A stretch of 51,980 bases of DNA from Fragilariopsis cylindrus CCMP1102 (Eukaryota; Bacillariophyta; Bacillariophyceae; Bacillariales; Bacillariaceae). The position numbers and the translations under genes were made by a program. This document shows, in pieces, positions 1 to 12,571 of the stretch. The notes under the pieces were generated by a model, which worked only from the letters and a program-made list of their open reading frames with translations, ran no database searches and had not been told where the DNA came from. Numbering within the stretch: position 1 is the first letter of the stretch; every line of letters begins with the position of its first letter. The stretch lies in NCBI GenBank assembly GCA_900095095.1, contig FMBT01000188.1, positions 1-51,980 of the forward strand, read 5' to 3'.

Positions 1-832
1 AGCTTGTATCGTCCTTTGCTATTACAAAAAGTCCACAATCGAAGTCATTACTAAAACATGACTTTGGATTATCTCCTGCACCAGGTAAATCCAAAGCGTT
101 GATATAGTTCTATCTGTACGTTCATTTCAAAAGTAATTCCTTATCTAAGAGCTCCTTTAGTTCACGTAGAACTTCAGTCTTCTTGCCGTCCGAGGAGTAT
201 TCGTCGTCGTTCCATTTCCAAAGAGAAGGACGTGTTATACATGTTTTGATGTGCTACTCATCCTTGTTACTATCAATACTTGTTATGCGGGTGTTGTATA
301 ATATATGGTTTTATGTTTCGAATTATCAAAGAAAGGAAAGATACGTCTTGGCGGAGTCCTAGTAGTAGCCGCGTGTGAGTGGGGAGGGGTCAGGAGAATT
401 GGAGGATTATTTAGGGGCAATACATATTGAATATGTTTGAGAGAATTTTATGTAGTTCACGCGCTTCCACTCATTTTGGTACATTTCGTATTATTCCGAA
501 TTTGCTCAGCTTTTGAAAAAAAACATCAATCAACGTAGCAGCTTCCAGCTCACTCCTCATCATCTATTTTCAATCAATACGTAGAATAAGTGACGGAAGT
601 ATTTGAACTGTTGTACAGAAGAACCCATCAAAATCTGTTAGCTGTTTTATATCTCTTTTGTTACAATCTGTTACTGACTAGGAAGAGATACAGTACATCT
701 CTCCATTCAAAACAACCATTCATAGTAATCAATCGAGTGAGACGAAGACAGTCAAGAACAGGAAAAGTGATACTTTTATTTTCCAAATCAAAACAAACAA
801 AATAAAAATACAGCTTTTGAAACCATACCGTA
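1..832. other. Intergenic, upstream of helicase 1
   Basis: AT-rich sequence with no reading frame of coding character on either strand. The few open frames of 60 to 100 codons overlap one another and have no recognisable composition. The last few hundred bases presumably hold the promoter and 5' UTR of the helicase gene that starts at 833. I see no RNA gene here. Confidence 0.5.
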
Positions 833-3634
833 ATGCTTCGTAAAGGAATCCATAGGATAGTTAGTGTGACAATGCTTTTGTTTCTTTCAAACAAACTTTC
901 CCGTACGGTAGGACCTAATTCTCGATTATGGGTACAAGCCTTTTCTACTACCAACGGTGCCTTCAGCTACCATAAAACTAAAACATCACAACAATTAACA
1001 ACAACAACGGTTTGACGTGTCCTTCTTCTACTTTTGTCTTTGAGGATGATTATCGATCAAAAAGAAACGGTAAATGCTATTCGACAACTACGAATTTATT
1101 TGATTCGTCTGGAGTTGTAGAACAAGATTTAGATTCAGCTCTTGATGATTTATTGGCAGGTACATTCGACGATGATGATGATGCCGACGACAACGTCGAC
1201 GAAGTGCAAGACGTCGTGAAAGCTTCCAAACCAAAACCAAGTACAATAATCAAAGAAGTAAGTATTCTTTTTGTAACCACTACAGCAAAGGATATAATCG
1301 ACAGTAATATTCAACTTCAGCTGTTCGTTCCCAATTTGATATTTGCGACATAGATTTTTTTCTAAAATTAATCTCATCCTTTTCCCCATTAATTTTTGAT
1401 CCTTTTTTCCAAATCGAAATATATTACTGAACAAAATAAAATAAAACTTGTAGGACACACCTATCGACTATTCCGATCGTAAATTCTATCCACGAGTAAC
1501 CCTCGTTGGGTTGAGGCTGGATTGGACCAAGTGTGATCGATGTATTAAGTGGAAAGGGAATTACACATTTACACCTGTTCAGGGTGAGGCATTTGATCCT
1601 ATTTTAGCCGGTCGTGATGTTATTGGACGTTCCCGAACAGGTACAGGAAAAACATTAGCATTTGGTTTACCCTCAATTACACGTCTCGTGAAGTGGTTAG
1701 AAGAAAAGGGTGTGCGAGATCCTAAAACGGGTAACATGAAACGAGGACGGGCTGTATCAATGTTAGTTTTGTGCCCAACAAGAGAACTAGCACGACAAGT
1801 ACAAGAAGAAATAAGTGACGTAGCACGTCCTTTGGGTTTGTTCGCCGAGGTCTTTCATGGAGGAGTCTCGTACGATGGGCAAAGCAGAGCCTTACGAAGT
1901 GGATTAGATATTTTGGTAGGAACACCAGGACGGATCATGGACCACATGAATCGTGGAACCTTGCGTCTGAATGAAGCTGATTTGATTGTTTTAGATGAAG
2001 CCGATGAGATGCTGTCAATGGGTTTCGCCGATGACGTTGAAACCATGTTAGATGGTTTTGGAAAAGATAATGGGAAGAAACCGCAGTGTTTGTTATTTTC
2101 GGCAACTACGCCACCATGGGTCAAACAAATTGGTAGACAATATCAGGAAAATGTCATAGCTATCGATGCTACGAATGATACTGGCGGATCTCGAGTAGCA
2201 ACTACAGTCCGACACACTGCGATTCAGGTTCCATGGGGTGTCGAATCCAAGAAATCAATTTTAGAGGATATTATTGCCATTGAAATATCAAAAGACATGA
2301 AAAGTGTTGCAGAACTTGATGCTGCAGAGATTGCTACTGATGATGCGACGACGAAAGTGATGACGATGAACCCGTAATAAAATTGCAGCTGCCGCGATAG
2401 CTAAGAAAAATGCCGAAAGTAGCGCCGTGCAACAAAAAATCTTTGGAAAAACAATTGTATTTACCGAAACGAAACGTGCAGCAGATGAACTTGTTTCGGG
2501 GGGTGTCTTTAAAAGTTTGACCGCACAAGCCTTACACGGAGATGTTGGACAAAAACAGCGTGATTCTATCTTAGCGGCTTTCCGTGCTGGTGCCTTCAAT
2601 GTTTTGGTTGCCACCGATGTCGCTGCACGTGGTATCGACATTAAAAATGTTGACGTTGTTGTACAATTCGATCCACCTCGTGACGTTGATACGTACGTTC
2701 ACCGTTCGGGTCGTACCGGCCGTGCCGGAAGTTCTGGTGTTTCTGTATTGTTGTACAACAATAATCAACAACGTGATATTGTACGTATCGAACGGGATCT
2801 CGGTCATGGATTTCAGTTTGAACTATCTGGCCCACCGTCGATCTCATCGGTTCTTAAAGCTGCCGCAAAGACTTCTGCTGTTGCTTCAAGGGAAATTCCC
2901 GATGAAACCGCAGAATACTTCAAGGATGCCGCCGCAGATTTACTACAAATGGCGCCGCCGAAGACGTTGTCGCACGTTGCTTAGCTGCAATTTCGAAACG
3001 AACCACGAAGGCTACAAGTCGTTCTCTTCTTACGGGTGAAGCGGGACTTGTTACATTGGAAATGTCGAATAATCGTGGACGACCTGTCTCTCCGGGCGAC
3101 GTTATGTTCACCGTTGGGAAATTGGCAAGGACTAGCCAAAGAGATGGAGAAACTACCTTTGACAGTGACGTTGGTAAGATTCAAGCTAATCCCGAGACGG
3201 GTGTTGCTATTTTCGATATGGGTGTTGAAGATGCCAAGAATCTTGTCGCATTCAGTAAAACAGTTGATGCTGGTGGTGCCGTATTTGCCATCTTAGATGA
3301 AATGGTAGTCGAACGTGGTCGCAACTTTGGACAAGGAGGCGGTCGAGGAGGAGGACGTGGAGGCGGCGGCGGTCGATTTGGTCGAGGAGGCGGTCGAGGA
3401 GGTGGTCGTGGTGGATCATACGGTCGAGGAGGAGGACGTGGTGGCGACGGTGGTCGCGGTGTCAGACGGGAGAGCAGATATTCTAGCCATGATAACAGGG
3501 GTTCAAATCGTTACGATCGTGGAGGAGGTGATGGTGGTGGCCGAGGAGGAGGTCGAGGCGGTGGCCGGGGAGGAGGCCGAGGAGGAGGCGGCGGTGGCTA
3601 CAATCGCAGTGGTGGTGGAAGTGATGGATGGTAA
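833..3634 (+). CDS. DEAD-box RNA helicase with GUCT-like and RGG C-terminus, probably plastid
   Basis: ATP-dependent RNA helicase resembling plant chloroplast RH3 and nucleolar RH-II helicases, which act in rRNA maturation or intron splicing. Visible motifs in order: FTPVQ (Q motif), RTGTGKT (I), PTRELA (Ia), TPGR (Ib), DEAD near 1995-2010, SAT near 2100, TIVFTETKRAADEL (IV), TDVAARGID (V) and HRSGRTGRAG (VI). A GUCT-like region follows (about 3000-3310) and then a long RGG tail. The N-terminus is hydrophobic with a VQAF junction, which suggests plastid import (inference). One intron runs from 1258 to 1453. The frame breaks about seven times, near 1012, 1497, 1527, 1568, 2352, 2383 and 2950, each fitting one missing base. 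With these the CDS closes at about 870 residues. The break near 2950 fits a short A run. An acidic linker (about 2341-2390) sits between two breaks. The family call is firm; the exact ortholog is not. Confidence 0.85.
3330..3630 (+). repeat. RGG/GGR-coding low-complexity tract
   Basis: G-rich imperfect repeat of GGN-CGN-GGN codons encoding the Gly-Arg-rich tail of the helicase. RGG tails bind RNA non-specifically in many helicases. The tract is much richer in G and C than the surrounding sequence. Confidence 0.8.
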
Positions 3635-4401
3635 AGTCTTTTCAAGTAAGTGACTTGGAAGCAGGGCAATTTGTGTAATTTTTAGACGTCGGTTCTGCGG
3701 ATACTACGTTTTCCCCTTCTTTTGGTTTGTCACTAGAGATAAAGATCTTAAAAGATCTAATAGATGGCGCCAAATTAAAAATTTGCGAGATAGTTTTGCC
3801 ATAGATCAAATTCAATGAATTTCATAAACTTTTCTATGGCTTTACTACATTACCACATACAATTACTATAAGGAAGAAAAAATAACGTACATAGCTTGCC
3901 AGTTGAAAGGAAGTGTATAAATTATTATTAGCAAAAAGTGTTACACAACATAAAATATTTTCCTTCAGTATGTTTAGTATCCACAAACTATACGTGTAAC
4001 ATCTCACCATTCAGGATTCAGTAATGAATTAAGAGGACATGACAACATACTTGTTCAGTACGATACATACGGATAAACTAAACTACTATTAACTTAGTAG
4101 GAATGAAATTGAAATTGTACAAGTAAAACGGACTCGACTCATTCGACTCACATTCATTTTTTATTTGAATTTGGCGCGATCTTCTTGCTTAACATCTATT
4201 CACAGTTGAACAGTAGTTAATATTCATATACGGTAGCGTCGTCGTCAAATATATCTTACAAATTAGAACAACAACAGAATTCGGCACTCTGCGTCTGCGT
4301 CTGAGTCTGAAAGTAATAGTTAGGCTCATGGATTGTTTATTTATTATTATCTTTTGAATCGAACAATTCAGGAACGCATCATCGTACATATCGACAAACA
4401 A
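3635..4401. other. Intergenic between helicase 1 and allantoin synthase
   Basis: AT-rich, with no coding-like frame or RNA gene seen. It should contain the helicase 3' UTR and the promoter of the next gene. Confidence 0.5.
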
Positions 4402-5703
4402 ATGAAGGTCGGTTCTCTAAGTTCTCTATTGGTATCAACTGTTATAGGCTTTTTGTTTTCGACGTTGTCACAATTCGCCTTCATTAGAATCATGCCGGTA
4501 GCTGGTGGATCGTCGTCTTGCCCCAACGAAGATTGCACTGGTAGCAAAACCTTGATGACAGTGTCAGATCTTATCAGTCAACCTCTCGAGACCATCGTGG
4601 ATGAAATTGGTGGTATCTACGAACATTCACCATGGGTCGTAGAAACACTATTTTTGAAAAAAGAAACGTCAAAAATTACTACCGTTAGTGAACTCGCTGC
4701 AGGTCTTAAGTTGATTGTTAATGGAGCATCAGATGATAAGAAATTGAAACTGTTACAGGCCCATCCAGATCTTTGTGAAAAAGTCGAAGCCATGAAGTTG
4801 TTAACCGTCGAATCTCAAGAGGAACAATCTAAGTCCGGTTTACAATCTATGAAAGGAGAAGAATTAGACAAATTTAAGAGTATGAACGAGTCGTACAGAG
4901 CCAAATTTAATTTCCCTTTTGTCCTGGCTGTTCGTAATGCTAGCAAGAGTACAGTCTTAAGTGCGCTCGAGGGGAGGTTGAAGAATAGTTCGTCACAACA
5001 AGAATTTATGGTAGCATTAGACCAAGTCCACAACATTGCATGGATGCGATTACTGTCCAAGGTCAACACAGACGACGCGGCGGGATTTTTGACGTGTCAT
5101 GGTACGTGTTACCATTGCATGTGTGTTTGTGAAATTTTTGCAGTTTCGACTTTCGTAATTATAATTGCAATCTTTCCTAACATAATCTCTTTCCAATTTT
5201 ATTCGATCGCCACAACAAAAGTATTGGATACTGCCTCAGGAATCCCAGGTACGTAATATCTATCTAAAGGAGGTATACGTTTTCGTAACAACATTTTAGA
5301 GTCCTGTAGCTCACATCAAAGTTATCATAACTGTTATTCCCTTTCTTTGTGTCATTCTTCTCCAAATTTCCTTTTTTTTTGCTAATTAAAAGCAAAAAAA
5401 ATGAAAATTGTTCTCACTCGTTTAACCCCCAACGAGTCCGCTGGGATTATCGGTGAATTTGTAACTAATGATGACGGTCGTATAGAGGGAGGTCCAGCCT
5501 TGAAGGGTAAAGACTTTATTGTAGGAACATATGAATGGACATTTTATGCAGGAGATTACTTTGCCTCAAGAGGCCAATCCATGAATGGGACTCCGTTTTT
5601 AGATATTATTCCACTTCGATTTGGAATTGACAATCCCGATGATCATTATCATGTTCCATTGTTGGTCAGTCCCTGGGGTTTTTCTACTTACCGAGGTAGC
5701 TAA
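4402..5703 (+). CDS. Allantoin synthase: OHCU decarboxylase fused to 5-hydroxyisourate hydrolase
   Basis: Bifunctional enzyme of urate degradation. The C-terminal transthyretin-like domain hydrolyses 5-hydroxyisourate to OHCU, and the N-terminal UraD domain decarboxylates OHCU to S-allantoin. Seen in UraD: AHPDL with its His and FPFVLAVRNAS. Seen in HIUase: HVLDTASGIPA at the start and the terminal YRGS signature. Three exons (4402-5101, 5222-5248, 5393-5703) join in phase to 345 residues; the middle exon is only 27 nt. The ATG at 4402 opens a hydrophobic signal-like segment (about residues 5-32). No C-terminal PTS1 is present, so targeting may be secretory or plastid rather than peroxisomal (inference). 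Domain order matches the plant TTL fusion. No frame breaks. Confidence 0.92.
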
Positions 5704-6347
5704 ATATAATATAGGACTAATATTATTAGCAATGATACTATAACTATAAAGTGCGTCCTTATGGGTAGAACAAGTAAAAGAAAATTGGCACATGAGAACA
5801 ATATATTTTCTAGGTAACGATGCAATTGATTAACTAAGCTTATGTTTCAAATTAGTAACAGCATCGGCTCAGTTGCAATAATATAGGCCCAAAGAATAAT
5901 TAAATCTGAACTCATGATATGTATTGAACATAGTTTTATGTTCAATCAATTATACTATTATTGAATTGTGTGTATATTTCAATCCCAAAGCAACTGTGAA
6001 CTGTGCACCCTTTTATGTTGCATTGCTTGATCTTAGTCTAAAAACCTTAAAAAGGAAGTCTTTGACTCTCTTTTAACTCTTGTTGGCTGACATAATATCT
6101 TTTTGTAAGCAAATATTGAACATTGTCAATTGATTGCTATTTGCTCCATTTTTATTTGCGCGCGAACTGCGAACTAATCTTGATACACATCCAACGATCC
6201 ATTATCATCATCATAAACAAATATAATCAAATTAAATTAAATTAAATTAAATTGAAAGAGGTAAGAAGAAACACAACACGTAAAGATACTTTCATTGCAA
6301 CCAACCGATTAATACATACAATACAATACGTCCAACTTCAACCGATC
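5704..6347. other. Intergenic, with ATTAA microsatellite
   Basis: AT-rich spacer without a coding-like frame. It ends with a short (ATTAA)n run at about 6229-6253, just before the AlkB-like gene. An open frame continues upstream of 6348 but has no ATG, so it is treated as 5' UTR. Confidence 0.5.
6229..6253. repeat. (ATTAA)n pentanucleotide microsatellite
   Basis: About five tandem ATTAA units lie roughly 95 nt upstream of the start codon of the AlkB-like gene. Confidence 0.8.
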
Positions 6348-7666
6348 ATGGGACGCTCGAAACAAAGCCGCCCGGTCAAACGGCGACGCATTATACAATC
6401 AGGTACCCATGAACAACAGAGAAAGCAAATAGAAGAACAAGAGGAATTGGCGAAAGCAATCGAATTTTTACGAGCGACGCCTCCCGATCAAGTCGAAGCA
6501 GCTGCTGCGGAAGCGACGCGGTTGGATCTCACTCGGAGCGACCGTTGGATCCATCTGTTACTGCCACCATCATCAACAACGACAACGGCAGTGGCAATTT
6601 TCGACGATGCCGAAACTAGCAGAAGCAATGGCGACAACAAGATGATGACATCATCGCCACAATCATCATCCGATACAGCAGCTTCAATCGATTCTTCTAC
6701 GTGTTCTGTTTATACATCGAAAATTCCCTTTTGGTTACGTGGATTAGGATTCGCTCGTTTTTCCTCCAACGATTTCCTCGCCCTCCAGGAGTTACACCGG
6801 CTCATCAAACATAACGTATCGTCAAACACCTCCTCCTCCTCGTCGTCGTCGTCGTCAAAGGAATGGGCTTCTTGGTCTGGGTCAGTCGATGATCCCCGCA
6901 AACGCGCCTTTGGGTTTCTTCCGGGGACAATGGGATACGATCCTCAAATAAGAAACAATCGACTTGACATTACCATGCCAACGGTGTCATCGCAGTCACA
7001 ACCGCCGCAGCCGGAAGAAATTAGGGATGAAGAACGCGCCCAAAATAAACGAGCGATGGTCGTTTTAGACAAATCCGAGCTCCCTAATGGTGCCGTTGAA
7101 GCTATACATAGCATATGTCGAGTGTTTCGAGAACATCTTCTTTCGAAGAACAACGATTGTAATAACAATAGTGGCGGAGACGAGAAACACAACGATGATT
7201 ATCGTCGTAAAATCGCTGAGTTTTTGCGGTACGAAAATTTAGTTGCAGCACAACCCAACCTACACTCTGGAAGAGCCTTGCTTCCTATCCATTTAGACGA
7301 TCCCCGGAAGGATGGGTTTGGTGTGGTTATAATAACGATCGGAATGAAGGACGCGGGGGAAATCCTCTTCCGTGACTCCAAGGCATTATACCGTGGAGTG
7401 GCTATGCGACTGAAAGCTGGCGAGGCATACATGCTTGCGGATAGAGCGAGAGATGCATGCTCTCACGGTGTGTTGGCTGATTACAGTGCGGGATAGATTC
7501 ATCGAGTAGAGAAGAAGAAAGTCAAGTGAAGATCCGAGATGTGAACACAAATGCGCCATTTTCCGAACGAGAATCACTAAATTTGCGATTCGGGTTGCAT
7601 GATTTAGCTCCGAACAAAAGCGATAGTAGCAACGATAGAAATAACGACAAAGCACAGAGCCATTGA
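6348..7666 (+). CDS. AlkB-like 2-oxoglutarate/Fe(II) oxygenase
   Basis: Probable nucleic acid or protein oxygenase of the 2OG-Fe(II) superfamily. The metal triad is visible as HLD in IHLDDP and the distal His in ACSHGV, about 60 residues apart. The 2OG-binding Arg is in SLNLRFGLH. The run ADRARDACSHGV resembles the AlkB pattern before its last His. The first half is basic at the start (RPVKRRR, a possible nuclear signal), then low in complexity with Ser and Thr runs. The frame breaks at about 7491 in a G run. Without correction a stop at 7494 would remove the Arg motif. One added base extends the protein to the TGA at 7664-7666, 439 residues. The start is the first ATG (6348). The 3' end faces the convergent helicase 2 gene, 176 nt away. 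Substrate unknown. Confidence 0.7.
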
Positions 7667-7842
7667 AATTATTCCGGCAGCATGGTCTTTCGACATTGGA
7701 ATGGGTAAACAAACAAAGAACGAAAGACGATTGGGACAAAATATTAAAATCATATAATTTACAATTACTATATCAATATTTGAATATTATAAATATATAG
7801 TGAATCAGCTTTTATGTTATTTCAGACCAAATATTCTAACGA

Positions 7843-10107
7843 TTAAGACGAAGCATCCCTGGCAGCAGATTCCCGGATCTTATCTTTCTTGGTCTTTCTC
7901 CGTCCCTTGATACCTTTTAGAGAAAACGAACGAAGCAAACAATAAAACATGATGGTTATTATACATGCTAATTCGAATGACTACAAAAAGCTGGGAATAT
8001 TTACAACTCTTACCTCCGAACATCTTATCGTGAACCAAACCTTTTGATGAATGTTCTACACCTGGAACACTAATTTTAGTCCCCGCTGCTTCAACTATCC
8101 ATCTTTCCTCATTAGGCTCGAACCCCGGGAATATTTCTCTTTCTGGTGGAGTTTCTAAATGCCGCTTTTCGATTAAATCCATATGACCCTCGACCGCTGG
8201 TGTGACAAAAGACACGGCTGTATGTAGCGGATACAAAATAGAGGTAGGGAATTAAAAATAGATAATTAGTTACATGCATTTATATTCGATGGATTGATTC
8301 GATTGATTCATTTAAAAAGCATTCATTCCTATCTAACTATATTTTGCGGTGTGTTCAACTGTATAAAATTCAACATTGACGTACCTATTCCCTGTTTTCC
8401 GGCTCGTCCAGTTCGCCCAATTCGATGAACAAAATCTGATGTTGATCGTGGCAAATCGTAATTTACAACAGCGGGCTAAAATAGAGAAAGAGAGAGAGAA
8501 TAGAGAAGGAAAGATAAATATGAGCACAATTGTTTTTCATTTTTGGATTCCGCGATAAGAACTGAGTACAAACAAAAAGGAAGTGGGAATATTACACGTC
8601 TTACCAGTCCAGAAATATCGATACCACGACTGGCTACGTCTGTACAAAGTAAGACTCTAATCTTTCCTCTTTTCAGATCATCCAGCCGTCTTAACCGTGC
8701 GTCTTGATCAAGTTTGCCGTGTAATTCGCTGCTACTTATTCCAGCTCGACGAAGTTTCTTACTAACATGTTCGGATGCGTATCTAGTTGAAACAAACACC
8801 AAAACACGATCCCAATCATCCTTGTAGTCCTGTTGTAATAGTTTGCGCAATACCTGTGTCCTTGCTGATTTTTCCATACGGATAGTTCGAAGATTAATCG
8901 TTGAGGCTGGACCTACTTGTTGATACTGGGAGGCAGCAGAAACTGTGCTGGAATGTTGTAACTTTTTTTGGAGAGATGAGCTGACGGATGCATCCTCGGA
9001 CATCTTTCGATCGGAATTGGAACATACGAGACGTACAGGCGAGTTCGTGGCACCTATAGACGATAACACATTGTCAAGCCTTGGCTCAATTGATTTGGGT
9101 AAAGTTGCACTAAACAACCATGTCGTGGGTTTGGATGATACTAAATCTAGGACACTATCTAATTCACCTCGAAAGCCATTACCCAAAAGCCTATCCGCTT
9201 CGTCCAGTATAAGATATTGCAGCCCACCCAATACATTGATCAATTCGTTCCTACCATCGCTACTGTCGAAGTCATCATCATCATCATCGTTATCGCCTTC
9301 GTGTGATATACTATCTAGACCTAGTTTTTGCAGTTGCTCCAAAGAAAGATCATCGTCTGGTTGGTCGTCAAGTGCCTGCAGCAATCGTCTTTCCATAGCG
9401 GCATCCTGGGCGTGGTGATTACCTCCATCCTGCGCATAGGAAGTTATGACATCAATTAGTCTACCTGGTGTAGCGACGATCACATCAATCGTTGTTTTGT
9501 ATTGCGCACAGTCAGAAAGTCTGACAATTTGTGGCGTTAACAGAGTTCCGCCATGTAAGACCATAGTAGAAAGTTTACGTTGCTGTGGCTGTGGAATATC
9601 GTCGACCAATTGATCTAACACACTTCCAATCTGTATGCACAATTCACGAGTTGGAACCAAAACTAGAGCCGTAATTCGTTCTTTATCTTTCCCCCGTGTT
9701 TGCTGTTGTTGTCGTTGTTTTCGCAGCATCAACAGATTCTGAATCAGAGGTATCAAATATGTGATCGTCTTGCCACTACCAGTTGGTGCCTCACACCAAA
9801 ATGCGTCGGAGGATGAATTTGTCCTATCATCTCCCTCCAAAAGTCTCGGAATAGCTAATTGTTGTACGGGAGTCGGATGCAGCCAGTCTGGACGGCTCCA
9901 AATCGCATTCAAGACATCGTCGTCAATCCCAAGGTCAGAAAAAGAAGGAGCATTTATTTCGTCGTCGCCATCGTTCTGATTGGTAGAAGAAGACAAGACG
10001 GCTGTCGATGATGGTCCTGACTGTATTCGAGTATGAGAAAATCCGTAAGATGAACGAGCTACCAAAAAAAGAGAGATCGCGGTAAATTTATGCGGTATAA
10101 GTTTCAT
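7843..10107 (-). CDS. DEAD-box RNA helicase 2 with plastid-type presequence
   Basis: ATP-dependent RNA helicase, intact in four exons (10107-8605, 8475-8385, 8217-8014, 7913-7843), giving 622 residues. Motifs: [13 protein letters not shown] (Q), APTGSGKT (I), VPTRELC (Ia), ATPGRLID (Ib), DEAD in [10 protein letters not shown] (II), SAT (III), [11 protein letters not shown] (IV), TDVASRGID (V) and [10 protein letters not shown] (VI). The ATG at 10107 starts a signal-like segment followed by SYGFS, which resembles the diatom plastid ASAFAP cleavage region, so plastid location is likely (inference). Asp-rich insertions occur between Ib and II. The basic C-terminus (GRRKTKKDK) may contact RNA. 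Its target RNA cannot be told from sequence. Confidence 0.9.
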
Positions 10108-10676
10108 TGTTGATAACAATAATAATAATAATAATGATAATAAACTTCGTATTGTCTGCTATTGTGTGTCTTTTTCTCTCTTCGTGAGCAACCAGCGACT
10201 GTGTAATAATGGAACAGCTTCGCTGCCTGATGTTTCTTTTCAAGAAGGAAAACTAAAATTTGAAGGATGATGATGGTTAAAAAATGGATGAAATTGATTC
10301 GATCGACTACCACATAAGATATTTATGAATTAATATATTGGTTGGTGGTTGTTTCATTTGATCCACGACTGACCGCGTTTTGAAAATACACGGCATACTT
10401 GTAATAAATGTACCTTTTCATTTTAAAGGATGTTGTTATGATGTTGTGATGATAGAATAAGGATCATCAATCATCGAGCAAATGAAGTGACAATAAGTTT
10501 GATAGCACAAACACATGACACATATATGACACATGACACGTCCAAAATAATTCGCCGCTACGATTCCCATTCCAATCTCAACTTCTATTCCAATTACAAT
10601 CCCAATTCCATATACTACTGGGCATGCATGATCTCGATCTATTATTTCTTTGATCGCCCCTGACCGAGGTATCACA
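10108..10676. other. Divergent promoter region, helicase 2 / dysferlin-domain gene
   Basis: Spacer between two divergently transcribed genes, so it should carry both promoters. It holds an (ATT)n-like run near 10115-10140 and pyrimidine-rich imperfect repeats of TTCCAAT and CCAATTC type at about 10565-10615. No coding-like frame is seen. Confidence 0.5.
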
Positions 10677-12571
10677 ATGGCACGGATACGGAATCAAAAG
10701 TCGAAGAACGTTGGTGTTGTTGCCGTTAATAAAAATATTATCGGTGGTATAATAATTTCTTCTTCTTCTTCTGTTTTGTTACTTTATGGGTCATTCATTA
10801 ACGAATCGGGGCTATCATCATCGTCATCCTCGTCGTCGTCGTCGTCGTCTTACTCAATTATTTTTGCACATGCAGAGGCAACGGCCGATACTAGAAGTTA
10901 TCCTCCTCTGGATCATAATCATAATCATAACAACCACCAGGAACAACAACAACAACAGGAACCACAGGAACAACAACAAGAGGGATACTATCAGGGTCGG
11001 CGGTGGTGGCGGAGATGATAACGACGACAACAATAACGGAGTTGTACAAGTTATCGAATCCGAACTATGGGATGCATCAGAAACTGTTTGGAAAGGTGCC
11101 CCCATTTCGGGATCAGAAGGAAGAAGTAGATGGACCAACGAAAAAGGAAAACCTTCACCCTCCCCTCTCGACGTTATTCCACCTGTCGGATGGGATTTGT
11201 CGGTGAATGGAAGATTGTTGTCAAAAGTAGTAACAATAATGATTCGAAGGGATGGGAATATCAATACCAATATTACGACCGCCAACACGACGAAGAATCT
11301 GGCTTCGAAGTTTGACTCAACAAACAACAGAGATAATAACACCGAGTAGGGCACAACCATCACGGCTCATCCCTAAAACACCATCCCCACCGACCACAAC
11401 GCTTACTACAACCGAAGCTTCGACGAAAGTGAAACGTTTACACGCCACCAACAGCGTAACACGGACCATGAAAAAAATTCGAGACGATTGGAATTACAAA
11501 GGACTGGGATGTAATTTGTATAAGTCCTTTATTTTTCCTTCCTCTATTGGGTTGCCGTACGATTACCCCTAACAATCAATTTCGATACCTTCGATCGGAA
11601 TCCCGCTTGGCCTATCGTTTCTAGTAGCGTTGGTGTCTTTTATCCTCCCATGGCGGCAGGTTACTTATCATGGAGTGTACATGTAGAATGGGTGAAATGG
11701 ATTATGAAATACTCATTAGGACTAATACCTCGTGTCATCCTTTGGATCGTCTACCGATTCGTCCTACCAGTATTATGGACGATCGCGTCAATAACATTAT
11801 TTTCAATAAATAAACACGCATTATTACCATCTCGTCCACTACTATCCCCAACAGATCTTGGTGGACGGGAGGTAATATAGCAAAGCCACACTATAACACC
11901 GAATTATCAGAACGTATAGGAGGTTCCTTATCGTATCGTTGGTCGAAACGACGTGGATATGAATGGCGGACCACGTATTGGCATGCATACCTTCCACCTT
12001 ACTGGTTTATCAACAATTTTTATCACAATTACAAGAACGATTTCGAAATGGTATTACAAAATCTACTACAAGTAATAATAATAATAATAATAATAATAAT
12101 AGCAAGTCGTCGTCGTTATCTTCAGCGGCTGAAGGGTCCTCATCTTCTACGACGACAAAAAGTAATAAAAAACAAAGCAAATGGATTGGTGGAGAAAACA
12201 TTTGCATCGCTTGGTGTTAGTACAAGCGGTCCCATTCCAGATACACCTCCAATATCATGTTCAGCTAATCTTAGCTTGAGTGGTCTGTATTGGGGTTCTA
12301 GACAAGGGAGCAGCAGTGCAAGTAGTACCGCTTTCGCCGCAGCAGCAACAACAGCGACATCGACGACGGGATCCAGAACAGATACTGCATCAGCTGTGAT
12401 TGAAATTGATGGTGGTAACTTCGATGACATTGATGGAAAGAATTTAGACAACGGCATTATTCCATCTTCAGCGAGAGTTCTCCCAAAAACTTCATGAACA
12501 ATTCTTGGACATGTCCAATGAATAATGATAACCAAGGACTATTTAAATTTCGACGACGTCGACAATGGTAA
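10677..12571 (+). CDS. Dysferlin-domain membrane protein (heavily frame-broken)
   Basis: The recovered protein has an N-terminal hydrophobic segment, then Ser, Asn and Gln runs. A dysferlin N-type block follows: RWTNEKG, then VGW, GEWKI and SKGWEYQYQYY. Next come NYKGLG, hydrophobic segments around 11660-11830, GYEWRTTYWHAYLPSTLLVYQ and GVSTSGPIPDTPP. DysF domains occur in ferlins and in yeast peroxisome/ER proteins such as Pex30, suggesting a role in membrane contact or organelle shape (inference). Eight breaks fit one missing base (about 11195, 11310, 11555, 11870, 11990, 12180, 12200, 12470) and one near 10999 fits one extra G. The corrected length is 633 residues. The TAA at 12569-12571 is followed in frame by 29 open codons ending at 12661, so the true end is uncertain. 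It could also be a decaying pseudogene. Confidence 0.6.

Noticed and set aside
590..805. 71-codon open frame upstream of helicase 1
   Set aside because: It begins with GTG, has no recognisable composition and overlaps an antisense open frame; most likely chance in AT-rich sequence.
8945..9418. 157-codon plus-strand frame
   Set aside because: Antisense shadow of helicase 2, whose DEAD and SAT motifs lie on the minus strand.
10854..11363. 169-codon minus-strand hydrophobic frame
   Set aside because: Antisense of Gln/Asn/Ser repeats of the dysferlin-domain gene; Leu/Val runs arise from the complement of CAA, AAC and ACC repeats.
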